Shown piece by piece: positions 20,690 through 29,180 of a stretch of 48,524 nt of DNA. The DNA is from an uncultured Nitratifractor sp. (GTDB lineage: Bacteria; Campylobacterota; Campylobacteria; Campylobacterales; Sulfurovaceae): the NCBI GenBank assembly GCA_913054475.1, contig CAJXJF010000007.1:1-48524 (forward strand), in the 5' to 3' direction. Under the pieces are notes generated by a model, which saw only the letters and a list, made by a program, of their open reading frames with translations, searched no databases and was not told the DNA's origin. The translations under genes and the position numbers were made by a program. The first letter of the stretch is position 1. Every line of letters starts with the position of its first letter.

Positions 20690-21259
20690 GTGGCGGAGGA
20701 GTGGAGAGGGCCGGAAAATCCCAATAATACAGAACGGATAGAAGAGGTGCTAAGAAGAGAAATCGCGCAATCGTGGGAGTGGATACATTACGGACACTAT
20801 CCCCATATCGTCCGCAGAGCCCAAAGAGTCCACAGACACCATGTACTGCTGGGTATAGGAGGAAATATCGGAGATATGCCTAGGCGCTTCGAACATCTAT
20901 GGCACTATATGGGCAAAATGCCGGATATATCGATAGTCGAAAGCTCGGCGATTTTGAAAAATCCTCCTTTCGGCTATATCGAGCAGGACGATTTCCACAA
21001 TGCCGTTTTGCACATCGGCACCTCCCTCTCTCCCAAAGCGCTCTTGCGGAGAGTTTTGGGGATAGAGAAGCGTTTCGGGCGAAAACGGAGCTTCAAAAAC
21101 GCCCCCCGCACTCTCGATATAGATATACTCTTCTACGACGATTTGAAGATACGGAGCGAAAGACTGAGCATTCCGCATCCGCACTGGAGAGAGAGGGAGT
21201 CGGTACTTCTGCCTATTGCCGGAATGAAAGGAAAGAGATGGTCGAAGAGACTTTCGTAG
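20690..21259 (+). CDS. folK: 2-amino-4-hydroxy-6-hydroxymethyldihydropteridine pyrophosphokinase
   Basis: About 189 residues. Transfers pyrophosphate from ATP to hydroxymethyl-dihydropterin in folate synthesis. The core is recognisable: L-L-G-I-G-G-N-I-G-D near residue 53, 'NPPFGYIEQDDFHNAV' near 92, R-T-L-D-I-D-I-L-F-Y near 145, and I-P-H-P-H-W-R-E-R near 164. The N-terminal 50 residues exceed the E. coli form, as in Campylobacter and Helicobacter FolK. The start is uncertain: GTG 20690 has no clear Shine-Dalgarno, and GTG 20747 or 20750 in the same region is possible. It overlaps flhF by 22 nt, the conserved folK-flhF order. Confidence 0.87.
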   Translation: MAEEWRGPENPNNTERIEEVLRREIAQSWEWIHYGHYPHIVRRAQRVHRHHVLLGIGGNIGDMPRRFEHLWHYMGKMPDISIVESSAILKNPPFGYIEQDDFHNAVLHIGTSLSPKALLRRVLGIEKRFGRKRSFKNAPRTLDIDILFYDDLKIRSERLSIPHPHWRERESVLLPIAGMKGKRWSKRLS

Positions 21260-22290
21260 CGCCTACTCCGCAGGATGCCTATCGACTGGCCAAAGAGAAA
21301 TATGGTGAGTTTGGTGTTTTGCGTCTGCTGAGGGCCAGACAGATAAAAAACGCCGATGGCAAGCTGATATCGGAGATAACGGTGGAGGTGGATGAAGAGT
21401 CGTTTCTCGAGAGTGCCGGAGTGAGCGAAGAGGAGGAGCTTCTCGAGGAGATAGTCTCTCTGCGTTCCCGTATGCAGAGATTGAAGAGCGTCATGAGTCC
21501 TGCCACAGGAGTCTCGGAGAGAGTCTCCCGACTCTTTCTCGAGAGGGGGATACGCTCGGAGTGGATAGAGAAAATCCTACAAGAGGTCAAAGAGACCTCC
21601 ATAGCCTCCGACGAGAAGCTTCTGATATCCTATATGCTGGAGACGATGGACGAAGAGATAGAGATAGTCAAAGAGCGCATAGGGAAAAGGGAGATAAGGA
21701 TGTTGGTGGGGCCTACTGGCGTGGGCAAGACCACCACGATAGCCAAGCTTGCCGCCAGATATGCCTACGGCGGCAAAAAAAGCTCCAAAGTAGCCCTTGT
21801 AAATCTCGACACCTTCCGGGCCGGGGCATACGAACAGCTCGAAAATTTCGCCTCACTCCTGAGACTCGAACATCGCTATGTCCGAAGTATCGGAGATTTC
21901 GAAAGAACGCTCGAAAGTCTCGATACTTACGACAAGATTTTGATAGACAGCGCCGGGACCTCTCCCTACGATACGGGCAGACTCATAAAGACGATAGAGT
22001 TCATCAAGAGTGTAAGACGAGAAGATATGAAGATATCGCTCGTAATTCCGGCTACCGCGAAATATCACGATATCTTGGATATATACGAACACTTCTCCTT
22101 CATAAATCCATCCGATATCATAGTCACGAAATTCGACGAAACAAGACGCATAGGAGATTTGATAGCCTTTCTCACCGAAAAGAGAGTTCCAGTCGGCTAT
22201 ATGAGTACCGGTCAGCAGATTCCCGACGACCTCGAGCCGGCGAGCAGAGAGAGGATACTGGAGCTTTTCGTGGGAGAGTTGAATGTATAA
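21238..22290 (+). CDS. flhF: SRP-type GTPase FlhF
   Basis: 350 residues. SIMIBI GTPase that places the flagellum at the pole. A basic N-terminal segment opens with 'TPQDAYRLAKEKYGEFGVL', typical of FlhF. The NG domain has G1 G-P-T-G-V-G-K-T-T at 158-166, 'NLDTFRAGAYEQL', G3 I-D-S-A-G-T-S-P-Y-D (where most members read D-T-A-G-R), and G4 T-K-F-D-E. ATG 21238 with AAAGGA upstream is chosen; the frame runs on upstream inside folK but without conserved sequence. Its usual partner flhG is not next: the following gene is the two-SpoA-like protein. Confidence 0.93.
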   Translation: MVEETFVAPTPQDAYRLAKEKYGEFGVLRLLRARQIKNADGKLISEITVEVDEESFLESAGVSEEEELLEEIVSLRSRMQRLKSVMSPATGVSERVSRLFLERGIRSEWIEKILQEVKETSIASDEKLLISYMLETMDEEIEIVKERIGKREIRMLVGPTGVGKTTTIAKLAARYAYGGKKSSKVALVNLDTFRAGAYEQLENFASLLRLEHRYVRSIGDFERTLESLDTYDKILIDSAGTSPYDTGRLIKTIEFIKSVRREDMKISLVIPATAKYHDILDIYEHFSFINPSDIIVTKFDETRRIGDLIAFLTEKRVPVGYMSTGQQIPDDLEPASRERILELFVGELNV

Positions 22291-22762
22291 CACTCAGCTC
22301 AAAGTCCTGAACTTCTCGATTCTAAAAAAGGCGGACGAGGAGTCGATAATCGTCTCTCTGGAGCCGATGCTGCTGAAAAAGAAGAGCTCTCCTTCGAAGC
22401 TGAAAGAGGGCGACTGCCTCGATTTGGGAAGCGAACCCCCCTCTCTGGAGATAAGAAGAGCTTCGACTCTCCTCGCCAGAGCCTCCATGGGAAGATACGG
22501 CAGAAAATTCGCCCTGCGCATAGAGTCTCTCGAGCGTGAAGAGGAGGACGATATGGCAAAAAAGTCCAAAAAGAGCCGTATTGTCCGTGCTCCTCTCGCC
22601 CTCATGAACGAAAAAGAGCTCAAAAGCGGAAATATCGTACTTTTCGACTGGAATATATATGAAGGCTTTCCCCTCTTTCTGGGCGATAGACTCTTCGCTT
22701 CAGCCTCCCTCTACTTCCAAAACGGCAGATATATCCTGGAGATAGAGGAGCTTTGCCAATGA
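22283..22762 (+). CDS. Protein with two SpoA/FliN-like domains (tentative)
   Basis: 159 residues, no signal peptide or membrane helix. The C-terminal half (about 113-156) has the pattern of a SpoA domain of FliN/FliM/HrcQ proteins: '[12 protein letters not shown]', a short loop, '[16 protein letters not shown]', then '[10 protein letters not shown]', matching FliN's G-x-V-x-x-L-D ... I-N-G-x-L-I-A-x-G-x-V ... V-R-I-T-x-I. A similar pattern occurs at about 39-85 ('[11 protein letters not shown]', '[21 protein letters not shown]'). A charged linker ([16 protein letters not shown]) separates them. It overlaps flhF by 8 nt and mnmA by 4 nt, so it sits in the operon slot where related genomes carry flhG and switch genes. 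This is pattern-based inference; a general beta-barrel protein is the alternative. Confidence 0.6.
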   Translation: MYNTQLKVLNFSILKKADEESIIVSLEPMLLKKKSSPSKLKEGDCLDLGSEPPSLEIRRASTLLARASMGRYGRKFALRIESLEREEEDDMAKKSKKSRIVRAPLALMNEKELKSGNIVLFDWNIYEGFPLFLGDRLFASASLYFQNGRYILEIEELCQ

Positions 22763-23799
22763 GCGCACGAAAGGTACTTGTGGGTCTAAGCGGAGGTGTG
22801 GACTCGGCCGTGGCCTCTCTCCTCCTATCCCGCGAGGGATGGGAGCCTGTAGGGGTATATATGAAACTGCACGACAACGACAGCTACCACGAAGAGAATT
22901 TCGCCAAGGCGAAGCAGGTAGCCGACTATCTCGGAATGCAGTTGCACTTTCTCGATTTGAGCGGAGAGTTTCGCAAAGAGGTCTATGACTATTTCGTGGA
23001 TAGCTACAGGAGGGGTCTTACGCCCAACCCCTGCGTCATATGCAATCGTGAGATAAAATTCGGCGAAATGCTCCGTTTCGCCGACACTCTCGGTATAGAG
23101 AAGGTGGCCACCGGACACTATCTCAGAAGTGACGGAAAATATATCTACAGAGCCCTCGACAAAGAGAAGGACCAGAGCTATTTTCTGGCGGAGGTGAAGC
23201 CGGGCGTCATAGGAAGACTCCTCTTCCCTCTCGGTGAGCTTCGAAAGAGCGAAGTGGTGGAGATGGCCGAAGAGATAGAGCCTCTGCGCAATATCGCCAG
23301 GCAGAAAGAGAGTAGCGAGATATGTTTCGTAGATGGCGACTATACCGAGATTTTGGCGAAACATATGCCCGTGGATATGGAGGGGGAGGTTCTCGATACC
23401 GCCGGAGAGGTGGTGGGTACCCACAAAGGATATATGCACTATACCATAGGCAAACGAAGAGGCTTCACCGTCCGCGGAGCCCACGAACCGCACTATGTAC
23501 TCGGGCTCGACGCACGCAACAACCGTATCATCGTAGGCAGAAGAGAGCTTCTTGCCGAGAGTGAATTTCGACTGCGCAATATAAATCTCTTCGACGATAT
23601 GGAGAGCTTCGAGTGTATGCTCAAAGTCAGATACCGCACCGAAGCGGTGAAGGCGAGTGTCCGAATAGGGCCCGAAGGGGGCAGTGTCAGACTCCACAGC
23701 CCCGTCTTCGGCCTCGCCGAAGGACAATTCGCCGTATTCTACGACCAAGAGAGACTGCTTGGAGGCGGAGAGATAGTCAAAAGGAGAGATTTTGCGTAG
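22759..23799 (+). CDS. mnmA: tRNA-specific 2-thiouridylase MnmA
   Basis: 346 residues. Puts sulfur on U34 of Lys, Glu and Gln tRNAs. The PP-loop S-G-G-V-D-S-A-V is near residue 11. The catalytic cysteines lie in N-P-C-V-I-C-N near 95 and S-E-I-C-F-V-D near 189. '[16 protein letters not shown]' marks the central domain, and a C-terminal beta-barrel follows. Start ATG 22759 is in a 4-nt overlap with the upstream gene and has GAGGAG upstream; a TTG two codons earlier is in frame but unneeded. Confidence 0.95.
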   Translation: MSARKVLVGLSGGVDSAVASLLLSREGWEPVGVYMKLHDNDSYHEENFAKAKQVADYLGMQLHFLDLSGEFRKEVYDYFVDSYRRGLTPNPCVICNREIKFGEMLRFADTLGIEKVATGHYLRSDGKYIYRALDKEKDQSYFLAEVKPGVIGRLLFPLGELRKSEVVEMAEEIEPLRNIARQKESSEICFVDGDYTEILAKHMPVDMEGEVLDTAGEVVGTHKGYMHYTIGKRRGFTVRGAHEPHYVLGLDARNNRIIVGRRELLAESEFRLRNINLFDDMESFECMLKVRYRTEAVKASVRIGPEGGSVRLHSPVFGLAEGQFAVFYDQERLLGGGEIVKRRDFA

Positions 23800-25225
23800 A
23801 TATCAGAGTTACAGCCCCTCGGTACTGGTAGTCGGAGATTTGATGATAGATCACTATCTCTGGGGAGCCTGCGACAGAATATCGCCGGAAGCACCGGTCC
23901 CCGTGATAGATGTGAGAGAGGAGAGCGAGATTCTCGGAGGAGCCGGAAATGTGATAAACAATCTACAGGCTCTCGGGGCTGTGGTGAGTGTCGCGTCGGT
24001 AGTGGGAGAGGACGAAAACGGCAGACGGCTCAAAGCCATGTTGGAGGAGATAGAGGTAAATACGGAGGCTCTCATCCTGCAAAAGGGACGCTCCACCACA
24101 CGCAAAAGCAGAGTGATAGCCTCACATCAGCAGGTACTGCGCTTCGACAGCGAGACCAAAGAGGCGATAGAGAAGAGTACCGCGGCCGAGCTTCTCTCCC
24201 GAATAGAGAGCGCAATCTCCGATTTCGATATCGTTCTGCTCTCCGACTACGGTAAAGGTGTGCTGGAAGAGAGCTTTACAGCCTCTCTCATAGAGCTGGC
24301 CAGGAGCGAAGGCAAGATGGTTCTTGTCGACCCCAAGGGGAGAGACTACTCCAAATATAGAGGCGCAACCCTCGTGACCCCCAACAAAAAGGAGGCGAGC
24401 GAAGCCACCGGTATAGAGATAGTCGATACGGAGAGTCTGCGAAGAGCGGGTTTCAAACTCAAAGAGGAGCTCTCCCTCGATATGGCCATGATTACACTCT
24501 CCGAGGAGGGGATGGCTATTTTCGACGATAGTATGCGCACCATAGAGACGGTAGCGAGAGAGGTTTACGATGTCACCGGTGCGGGCGATACGGTACTCTC
24601 GACGCTCGGTTTCGTCCTCGCCTGCGGGGGGAATATAGACGAGGCGGCACGCATAGCCAACGCCGCCGCCGCCGTCGTCGTGGGCAAACTGGGCAGTGCC
24701 ACCGCCGACTGGGACGAAATCATCTCCTACGAAGATACGCTCCACGAAAGCACGACCGAGCACAGAATCAAAAGCCGTGAGGCTCTCGTCTCGACAGTCA
24801 GAAGAGCCAAAAAGAGCGGCAAAAAGATAGTCTTCACCAACGGCTGTTTCGATATCCTGCATATGGGGCATGTCAAATATCTCGAAAAGGCCAGGAGTTT
24901 CGGAGACCTCCTGATAGTGGGTCTCAATTCGGACCAGTCGCTAAGGAGGCTCAAGGGAGACGGACGGCCCGTCAATCCGCAATACGACAGAGCCTATCTC
25001 CTGGCCGCCCTCGACGCGGTGGACTTCGTGAGCGTTTTCGAAGAGGATACCCCCTATGAGCTGATAAAGGCGATAGAGCCCGATGTACTGGTAAAAGGGG
25101 GAGACTACAGGGGCAAAGAGGTAGTCGGAAGCGATATCGCCAAAGAGCTCCGTCTGGTCGATTTCGTGGAGGGTAGAAGCACCACCGCGATCATAGAGAG
25201 GGTCTCCAACAAGAAGCCCCGATAA
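23792..25225 (+). CDS. hldE: Bifunctional heptose 7-phosphate kinase / heptose 1-phosphate adenylyltransferase
   Basis: 477 residues. Makes ADP-heptose for LPS inner core. Residues 1-320 are a ribokinase-type kinase: [10 protein letters not shown] near 13, G-G-A-G-N-V near 47, and the catalytic V-T-G-A-G-D-T-V near 260. Residues 335-475 are a nucleotidyltransferase with [13 protein letters not shown] near 350 and V-K-G-G-D-Y near 434. It starts at TTG 23792, supported by AAGGAG seven bases upstream and an 8-nt overlap with mnmA; no ATG fits. ADP-heptose is itself a known innate-immune agonist. The plus-strand run ends here against the converging cassette. Confidence 0.95.
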   Translation: MRRYQSYSPSVLVVGDLMIDHYLWGACDRISPEAPVPVIDVREESEILGGAGNVINNLQALGAVVSVASVVGEDENGRRLKAMLEEIEVNTEALILQKGRSTTRKSRVIASHQQVLRFDSETKEAIEKSTAAELLSRIESAISDFDIVLLSDYGKGVLEESFTASLIELARSEGKMVLVDPKGRDYSKYRGATLVTPNKKEASEATGIEIVDTESLRRAGFKLKEELSLDMAMITLSEEGMAIFDDSMRTIETVAREVYDVTGAGDTVLSTLGFVLACGGNIDEAARIANAAAAVVVGKLGSATADWDEIISYEDTLHESTTEHRIKSREALVSTVRRAKKSGKKIVFTNGCFDILHMGHVKYLEKARSFGDLLIVGLNSDQSLRRLKGDGRPVNPQYDRAYLLAALDAVDFVSVFEEDTPYELIKAIEPDVLVKGGDYRGKEVVGSDIAKELRLVDFVEGRSTTAIIERVSNKKPR

Positions 25226-25278
25226 GCCCTCTTCTCTCCGTGACGATTAGGATATGCGATAATTGTCAACTTCCGACT

Positions 25279-28092
25279 CTATCTTGCGACGACTTGATAA
25301 TATAGAGACTCCAGGCCTTCTTTCTGTTCATATCTATTGTATAGCTCAAAGATCTTATCTTTGAGAACACGCGCTCTATCCGCTTGACATCGGGACCAGT
25401 AGTCTATTCTTTGAACGATCAGCTTTGTATTCACTCTTTGTACAAGTTCCAAAATAGCCTTCTCCAACTCCAACTCACCGATATCTTCCTTCAGGTAGAG
25501 ATCCAATTTTTCGATGGCTTTGAATGTTTCATGCTCTTTTAGTTCGACTACTTTTTCGCTCAGCTCGTTTAGTTCGATCCAAGAGAAATCGAGCTTGTCG
25601 AGCAGAATTTCGACATTGGTTTTTGCGTCAAGATATTTCAAATCTTTTTTCATATTTGAGAGTTCCGCCAATACTTCTCGGGTTAGTGTCTCTTCATGGG
25701 TGCGCCAAAGATCCAGTCGATTTTTTTGATGCAGCTCTTCGACAAAAGCGTAGAAGAGCTTATTGCGTACACTCTCTCTCAACAGTATGAGCCCGAATCC
25801 ATAAAAAGTGAATACTTTGTACACACTGTCGAAATCTTCCCGATTCAGATAGTCGAAAATGAAGGCGCTTGCCCTCTCGACGAACTCTCTATAGGCTTTT
25901 GTATAGCGAAACGAATCTATGATTTTTAGATAGATTTCATGCAGTATCTCTCTATGCTTTTTTATTTCCGGATTCGTCATAAGAACACTCGATGAGAGTA
26001 TGGGAAGTATCGACTCGATTTTGTGCATATCCGTATCGTTGCCATGAAGTACGATATCGACCGCGAGATAGACCAAGCTCTCGAAAAAAGAGGCTTCGAT
26101 CGTATCGACACTTACGATATGGAATATCCGATACATCGCATAGAGCTCGAGTGTCGCTTGCATATTGTAATTTCGGACGATATCGATCAATATCCTGAAA
26201 TGGTCATAATTTCTTTTGTCGAATGTCTCGAGATGTTTCAGCGCCCTTAGATAGTCTTCGAATTGACCAGAGTCGATCACATTATGGATAAACGAGCTGT
26301 TTTGTAGGAAAAACTCCAGCAGTTTATCATCGAAATATCTATATTCGGTGTTCGATTTCTTTTTCGACTCTTTGATGACATCGAGAAGATAGGGATAGAG
26401 CTTCAATATGATCGCACTTTGCGACGAGAGTATCTCGTCGAGCAATTCGCTACTTTTGATTTTGTTGATAAACTCCACCAGCCGATCCTTGTTTTTCTCC
26501 AGTACCTGACAAAACGATACGAACAGCTCTTTGTGCTGTATGAAAATTTCGGCGAACTCGTTTTTGTAATCTTTGTAATCGAACTTTTTCTTTTCGAAAA
26601 TCGATAGTATGAATCGAGCCAGATTTTTACGCACGACTCCACTGTATGTATTGGATGAGATATGAAGCAGCTGCTTGAGCAATTTGTCGTCGAACTTCAG
26701 ATAATCCACGAAACTGCTGTAGTCGTCATCCACAAAGAGTATCGAGATCATCTCTTTCGAATCCGACGCTATGTCGAGAATCGTTCCGATACACCGGCTA
26801 TAGAGATCAGCTTCCGAAGAGACTGAACGGATAGTGTCTTGAAAGAGATTTTTGACTTCATAGTGGTTCGAAGATGCAATCAGCAGAGCCACAACAGTGT
26901 CAAACTGCGACGAGCAGGTACACTCCTTGTTTATTGTGAAATTCCGAAAAAAATTTCGAATACAGTCCGATAGTTCCAGCAATGGAGAGATTGCGTCCGC
27001 ATTGTCGAAAATATCGAAAGACTCGAAACTGCGATAGTAGTTCAGCAACAGGCGATTGATACGATACGCATCGGCATCGCTATAGCCGAAATCTTCGTAG
27101 AGATTTAGATAAATGTCTCGTTTGGCCTCCCGAATGTAACGGTTGATAAAAAAGGGGTTTTTGGAGATGTGGTGATAGAGTGCCCGATACTCCACATGCA
27201 GAATCGACATGAGCGCCGTGGAGCGTTTCATCACCTCTTCCGATACGCCTCCTCTCTTGTTGCCGCATTTGCAACGATAGACATTAAGAATGTAGTTGAT
27301 GTCTCTGGGTGTAAGAGGATAGATACTGAGGATATATCTCCGAAGTATCTGATCGAAACCCCCGATACTATCCATGTATCGGTCGATATCCGCCCGGGTT
27401 TTTTGCTTGACATAGTAGGAGGTGTGAAAGGTTTTTTTGACAAGATCCTCGAAATATTTTTTCTGCTCATCGACTGCGTGGGGATCGATGGCGATAAGGA
27501 TGGGTTTGTCGAACCACTCCTGAAGCTTGTGCACCGACGAGAGTAGTTCGATCTTTTTCTCGATGGAGCAGCGATCGAGATTTTCGAAGCAGATCGCTTT
27601 GACGCTCTTTTGGTATCGGATGATTTTTTTGAATCCGTCGATCAAGCTCCTGGTGGCTTCTTTGTGGAGCTTGTACTGGTAGGCGGTGTAGCCGCCATGA
27701 AGCCCCGATGAAGGGACGGGCAGGGTGAAATTGAGACCGTAGAGAGAGCTCTTGAGCCCGCTTTTACTTCCTATACTCATGAACGATTGTTTGAGATTAC
27801 CGAAGGAGGTACTGATATCCTTCTCCATATTGTAGATTCGATGCAGAGCGTTTTCGATATCGTACACCTCATATTTCCAGACATCGACCTCCAGTATGCC
27901 CACTCTTTTTTCAAGGGCTTTGACGATAGCGCTCTTGCCTTCGCCGTATGCACCGAAGATACCGATGACGACATAGCTTCTGCCCGCCTTTTCGATCTCT
28001 TTTTCTATTTTCTCGACCAGCTCCCATGAGCCGAAGAGATCGCTCTCCTGCGTCAGTTCGAACTCTCTGTCTATATAGATATCCATCTTCAT
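25279..28092 (-). CDS. KAP-like P-loop NTPase, last gene of the phospho-signalling cassette
   Basis: 937 residues, soluble; I see no membrane helix, although many KAP proteins have them. Walker A is G-A-Y-G-E-G-K-S at 47-54. Walker B is A-I-C-F-E-N-L-D-R-C at 166-175, close to the KAP hallmark D-D-L-D-R-C but with E-N in place of the first D-D. 'ILIAIDPHAVDE' near 207 is a KAP sensor-like strand. 'YPLTPRDINYIL' near 281 fits the helical lid. The remaining 600 residues are long alpha-helical repeats without a recognised domain, perhaps a target or sensor scaffold. The ATG overlaps the preceding receiver gene's stop (ATGA), so translation is coupled. GATC-rich and ATC/CGN codon use, unlike the core genes. 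Role inferred: ATP-driven output or regulator of the cassette. Confidence 0.85.
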   Translation of the reverse strand: MKMDIYIDREFELTQESDLFGSWELVEKIEKEIEKAGRSYVVIGIFGAYGEGKSAIVKALEKRVGILEVDVWKYEVYDIENALHRIYNMEKDISTSFGNLKQSFMSIGSKSGLKSSLYGLNFTLPVPSSGLHGGYTAYQYKLHKEATRSLIDGFKKIIRYQKSVKAICFENLDRCSIEKKIELLSSVHKLQEWFDKPILIAIDPHAVDEQKKYFEDLVKKTFHTSYYVKQKTRADIDRYMDSIGGFDQILRRYILSIYPLTPRDINYILNVYRCKCGNKRGGVSEEVMKRSTALMSILHVEYRALYHHISKNPFFINRYIREAKRDIYLNLYEDFGYSDADAYRINRLLLNYYRSFESFDIFDNADAISPLLELSDCIRNFFRNFTINKECTCSSQFDTVVALLIASSNHYEVKNLFQDTIRSVSSEADLYSRCIGTILDIASDSKEMISILFVDDDYSSFVDYLKFDDKLLKQLLHISSNTYSGVVRKNLARFILSIFEKKKFDYKDYKNEFAEIFIQHKELFVSFCQVLEKNKDRLVEFINKIKSSELLDEILSSQSAIILKLYPYLLDVIKESKKKSNTEYRYFDDKLLEFFLQNSSFIHNVIDSGQFEDYLRALKHLETFDKRNYDHFRILIDIVRNYNMQATLELYAMYRIFHIVSVDTIEASFFESLVYLAVDIVLHGNDTDMHKIESILPILSSSVLMTNPEIKKHREILHEIYLKIIDSFRYTKAYREFVERASAFIFDYLNREDFDSVYKVFTFYGFGLILLRESVRNKLFYAFVEELHQKNRLDLWRTHEETLTREVLAELSNMKKDLKYLDAKTNVEILLDKLDFSWIELNELSEKVVELKEHETFKAIEKLDLYLKEDIGELELEKAILELVQRVNTKLIVQRIDYWSRCQADRARVLKDKIFELYNRYEQKEGLESLYYQVVAR

Positions 28093-29180
28093 TTCAGCTT
28101 GAGAGTGACGATGCTCTGCGAGCGATCTCTCTCTATATATTTATCGAGCGAGACTATATTTTTGGTAGAGCGCTCGAAGAGTTGATAGAGCTTTCTGTTT
28201 TCGATATACGGCTCACTCTCGAGCTCGAAAGCGTAGGGTTGTGGAGAACCTGTAAGTATCTGTGCTCTAACATGCAGTTTTCGATTCTCGAATTCATGGT
28301 GTTCGACATAGATGAGCGGATTGGCATAGAAGTAGTTGTTGTGCAGTACCAGATTGGCGAAATGCATCTGCAACTCCGGCGTCAACTCTACATCTTCGTT
28401 TTTGTGGGTAAAATAGTCGCGCATCTTCCGTAGCGCTTCGAGCGACTCCATCAACGATTCGCAGAGGAGCTTGCTAATTTCCGATTTTACGCAATCCGCC
28501 ACGGAGATATCCCAAATTTTGTTTCGCACCTCTTCGAGTCTATCGATCATTCTGGCATTTTGCCATATGGCTTCTCCTCTTAGTCCCGTAGCGGAGAGAA
28601 CCGAAGCGTAGATGAATTTCAGATCGAGTTCGAAAAACCGTACCATCGCCTCTATGCGCTTTTTGTCATCATAATCATATGATAGATAGCGACTGAGCAT
28701 ATTCCCCAGCCTCAGGGGAAGTATCTTGGTTGCATCCTGGTAGATATCCTTTTGCAGATACTCGAGACTCCGCTCGAGAAAATGAGCGCTCCACCGCTTC
28801 AATACATCTTTTTCTCCCTTGTTGAAGTAGTTCTCTTGTCCTATTTTGCTATCTGTGAATTTTATATCGTAAGGATAGTTCGAGAGCATTACTTGAAACA
28901 ACATATTGTTTTTTATTTTCAGTATCTCTACAGCTTTTGAGCCAAACTCCCCATTTGCCTCTCGACGCTCAGATGAGCTATAGATTTTTTGATCTATCGA
29001 GACACCGATATAGTAATTTTGGGCGATTTTTCGCTCCACAGCCTCCAGATCGCCCACATAGCCACACTCCAATCCCACTCCATACTTTTCGGAAAGCTCT
29101 TCGCACTTTTTGGAGATATACTCTTTCATCCTTTTCAAAAAACGCTCATCATCTTCGATAATCAAGAGTTTAAAGCTCAT
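28089..29180 (-). CDS. Receiver domain fused to a HEPN-like domain
   Basis: 363 residues. Residues 1-130 are a receiver: acidic pair E9-D10-D11, candidate phospho-acceptor D63 (V-S-I-D-Q-K), S100 and K121. An insertion of about 15 residues near 66-80 is unusual. The rest is helical; 'LRLGNMLSRYL' followed by 'RIEAMVRFFELDLKFIYASVL' leads into a helix ending A-L-R-K-M-R-D-Y-F-T-H-K at 249-260. R254-x4-H259 is the R-x(4-6)-H signature of HEPN domains, many of which are metal-independent RNases. The C-terminal 90 residues are beta-rich and unrecognised. ATG 29180 has AAGGAGGG upstream and overlaps the previous gene by 11 nt; the longer in-frame start has no Shine-Dalgarno. No DNA-binding output domain is visible. 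Nuclease activity is inferred. Confidence 0.8.
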   Translation of the reverse strand: MSFKLLIIEDDERFLKRMKEYISKKCEELSEKYGVGLECGYVGDLEAVERKIAQNYYIGVSIDQKIYSSSERREANGEFGSKAVEILKIKNNMLFQVMLSNYPYDIKFTDSKIGQENYFNKGEKDVLKRWSAHFLERSLEYLQKDIYQDATKILPLRLGNMLSRYLSYDYDDKKRIEAMVRFFELDLKFIYASVLSATGLRGEAIWQNARMIDRLEEVRNKIWDISVADCVKSEISKLLCESLMESLEALRKMRDYFTHKNEDVELTPELQMHFANLVLHNNYFYANPLIYVEHHEFENRKLHVRAQILTGSPQPYAFELESEPYIENRKLYQLFERSTKNIVSLDKYIERDRSQSIVTLKLK

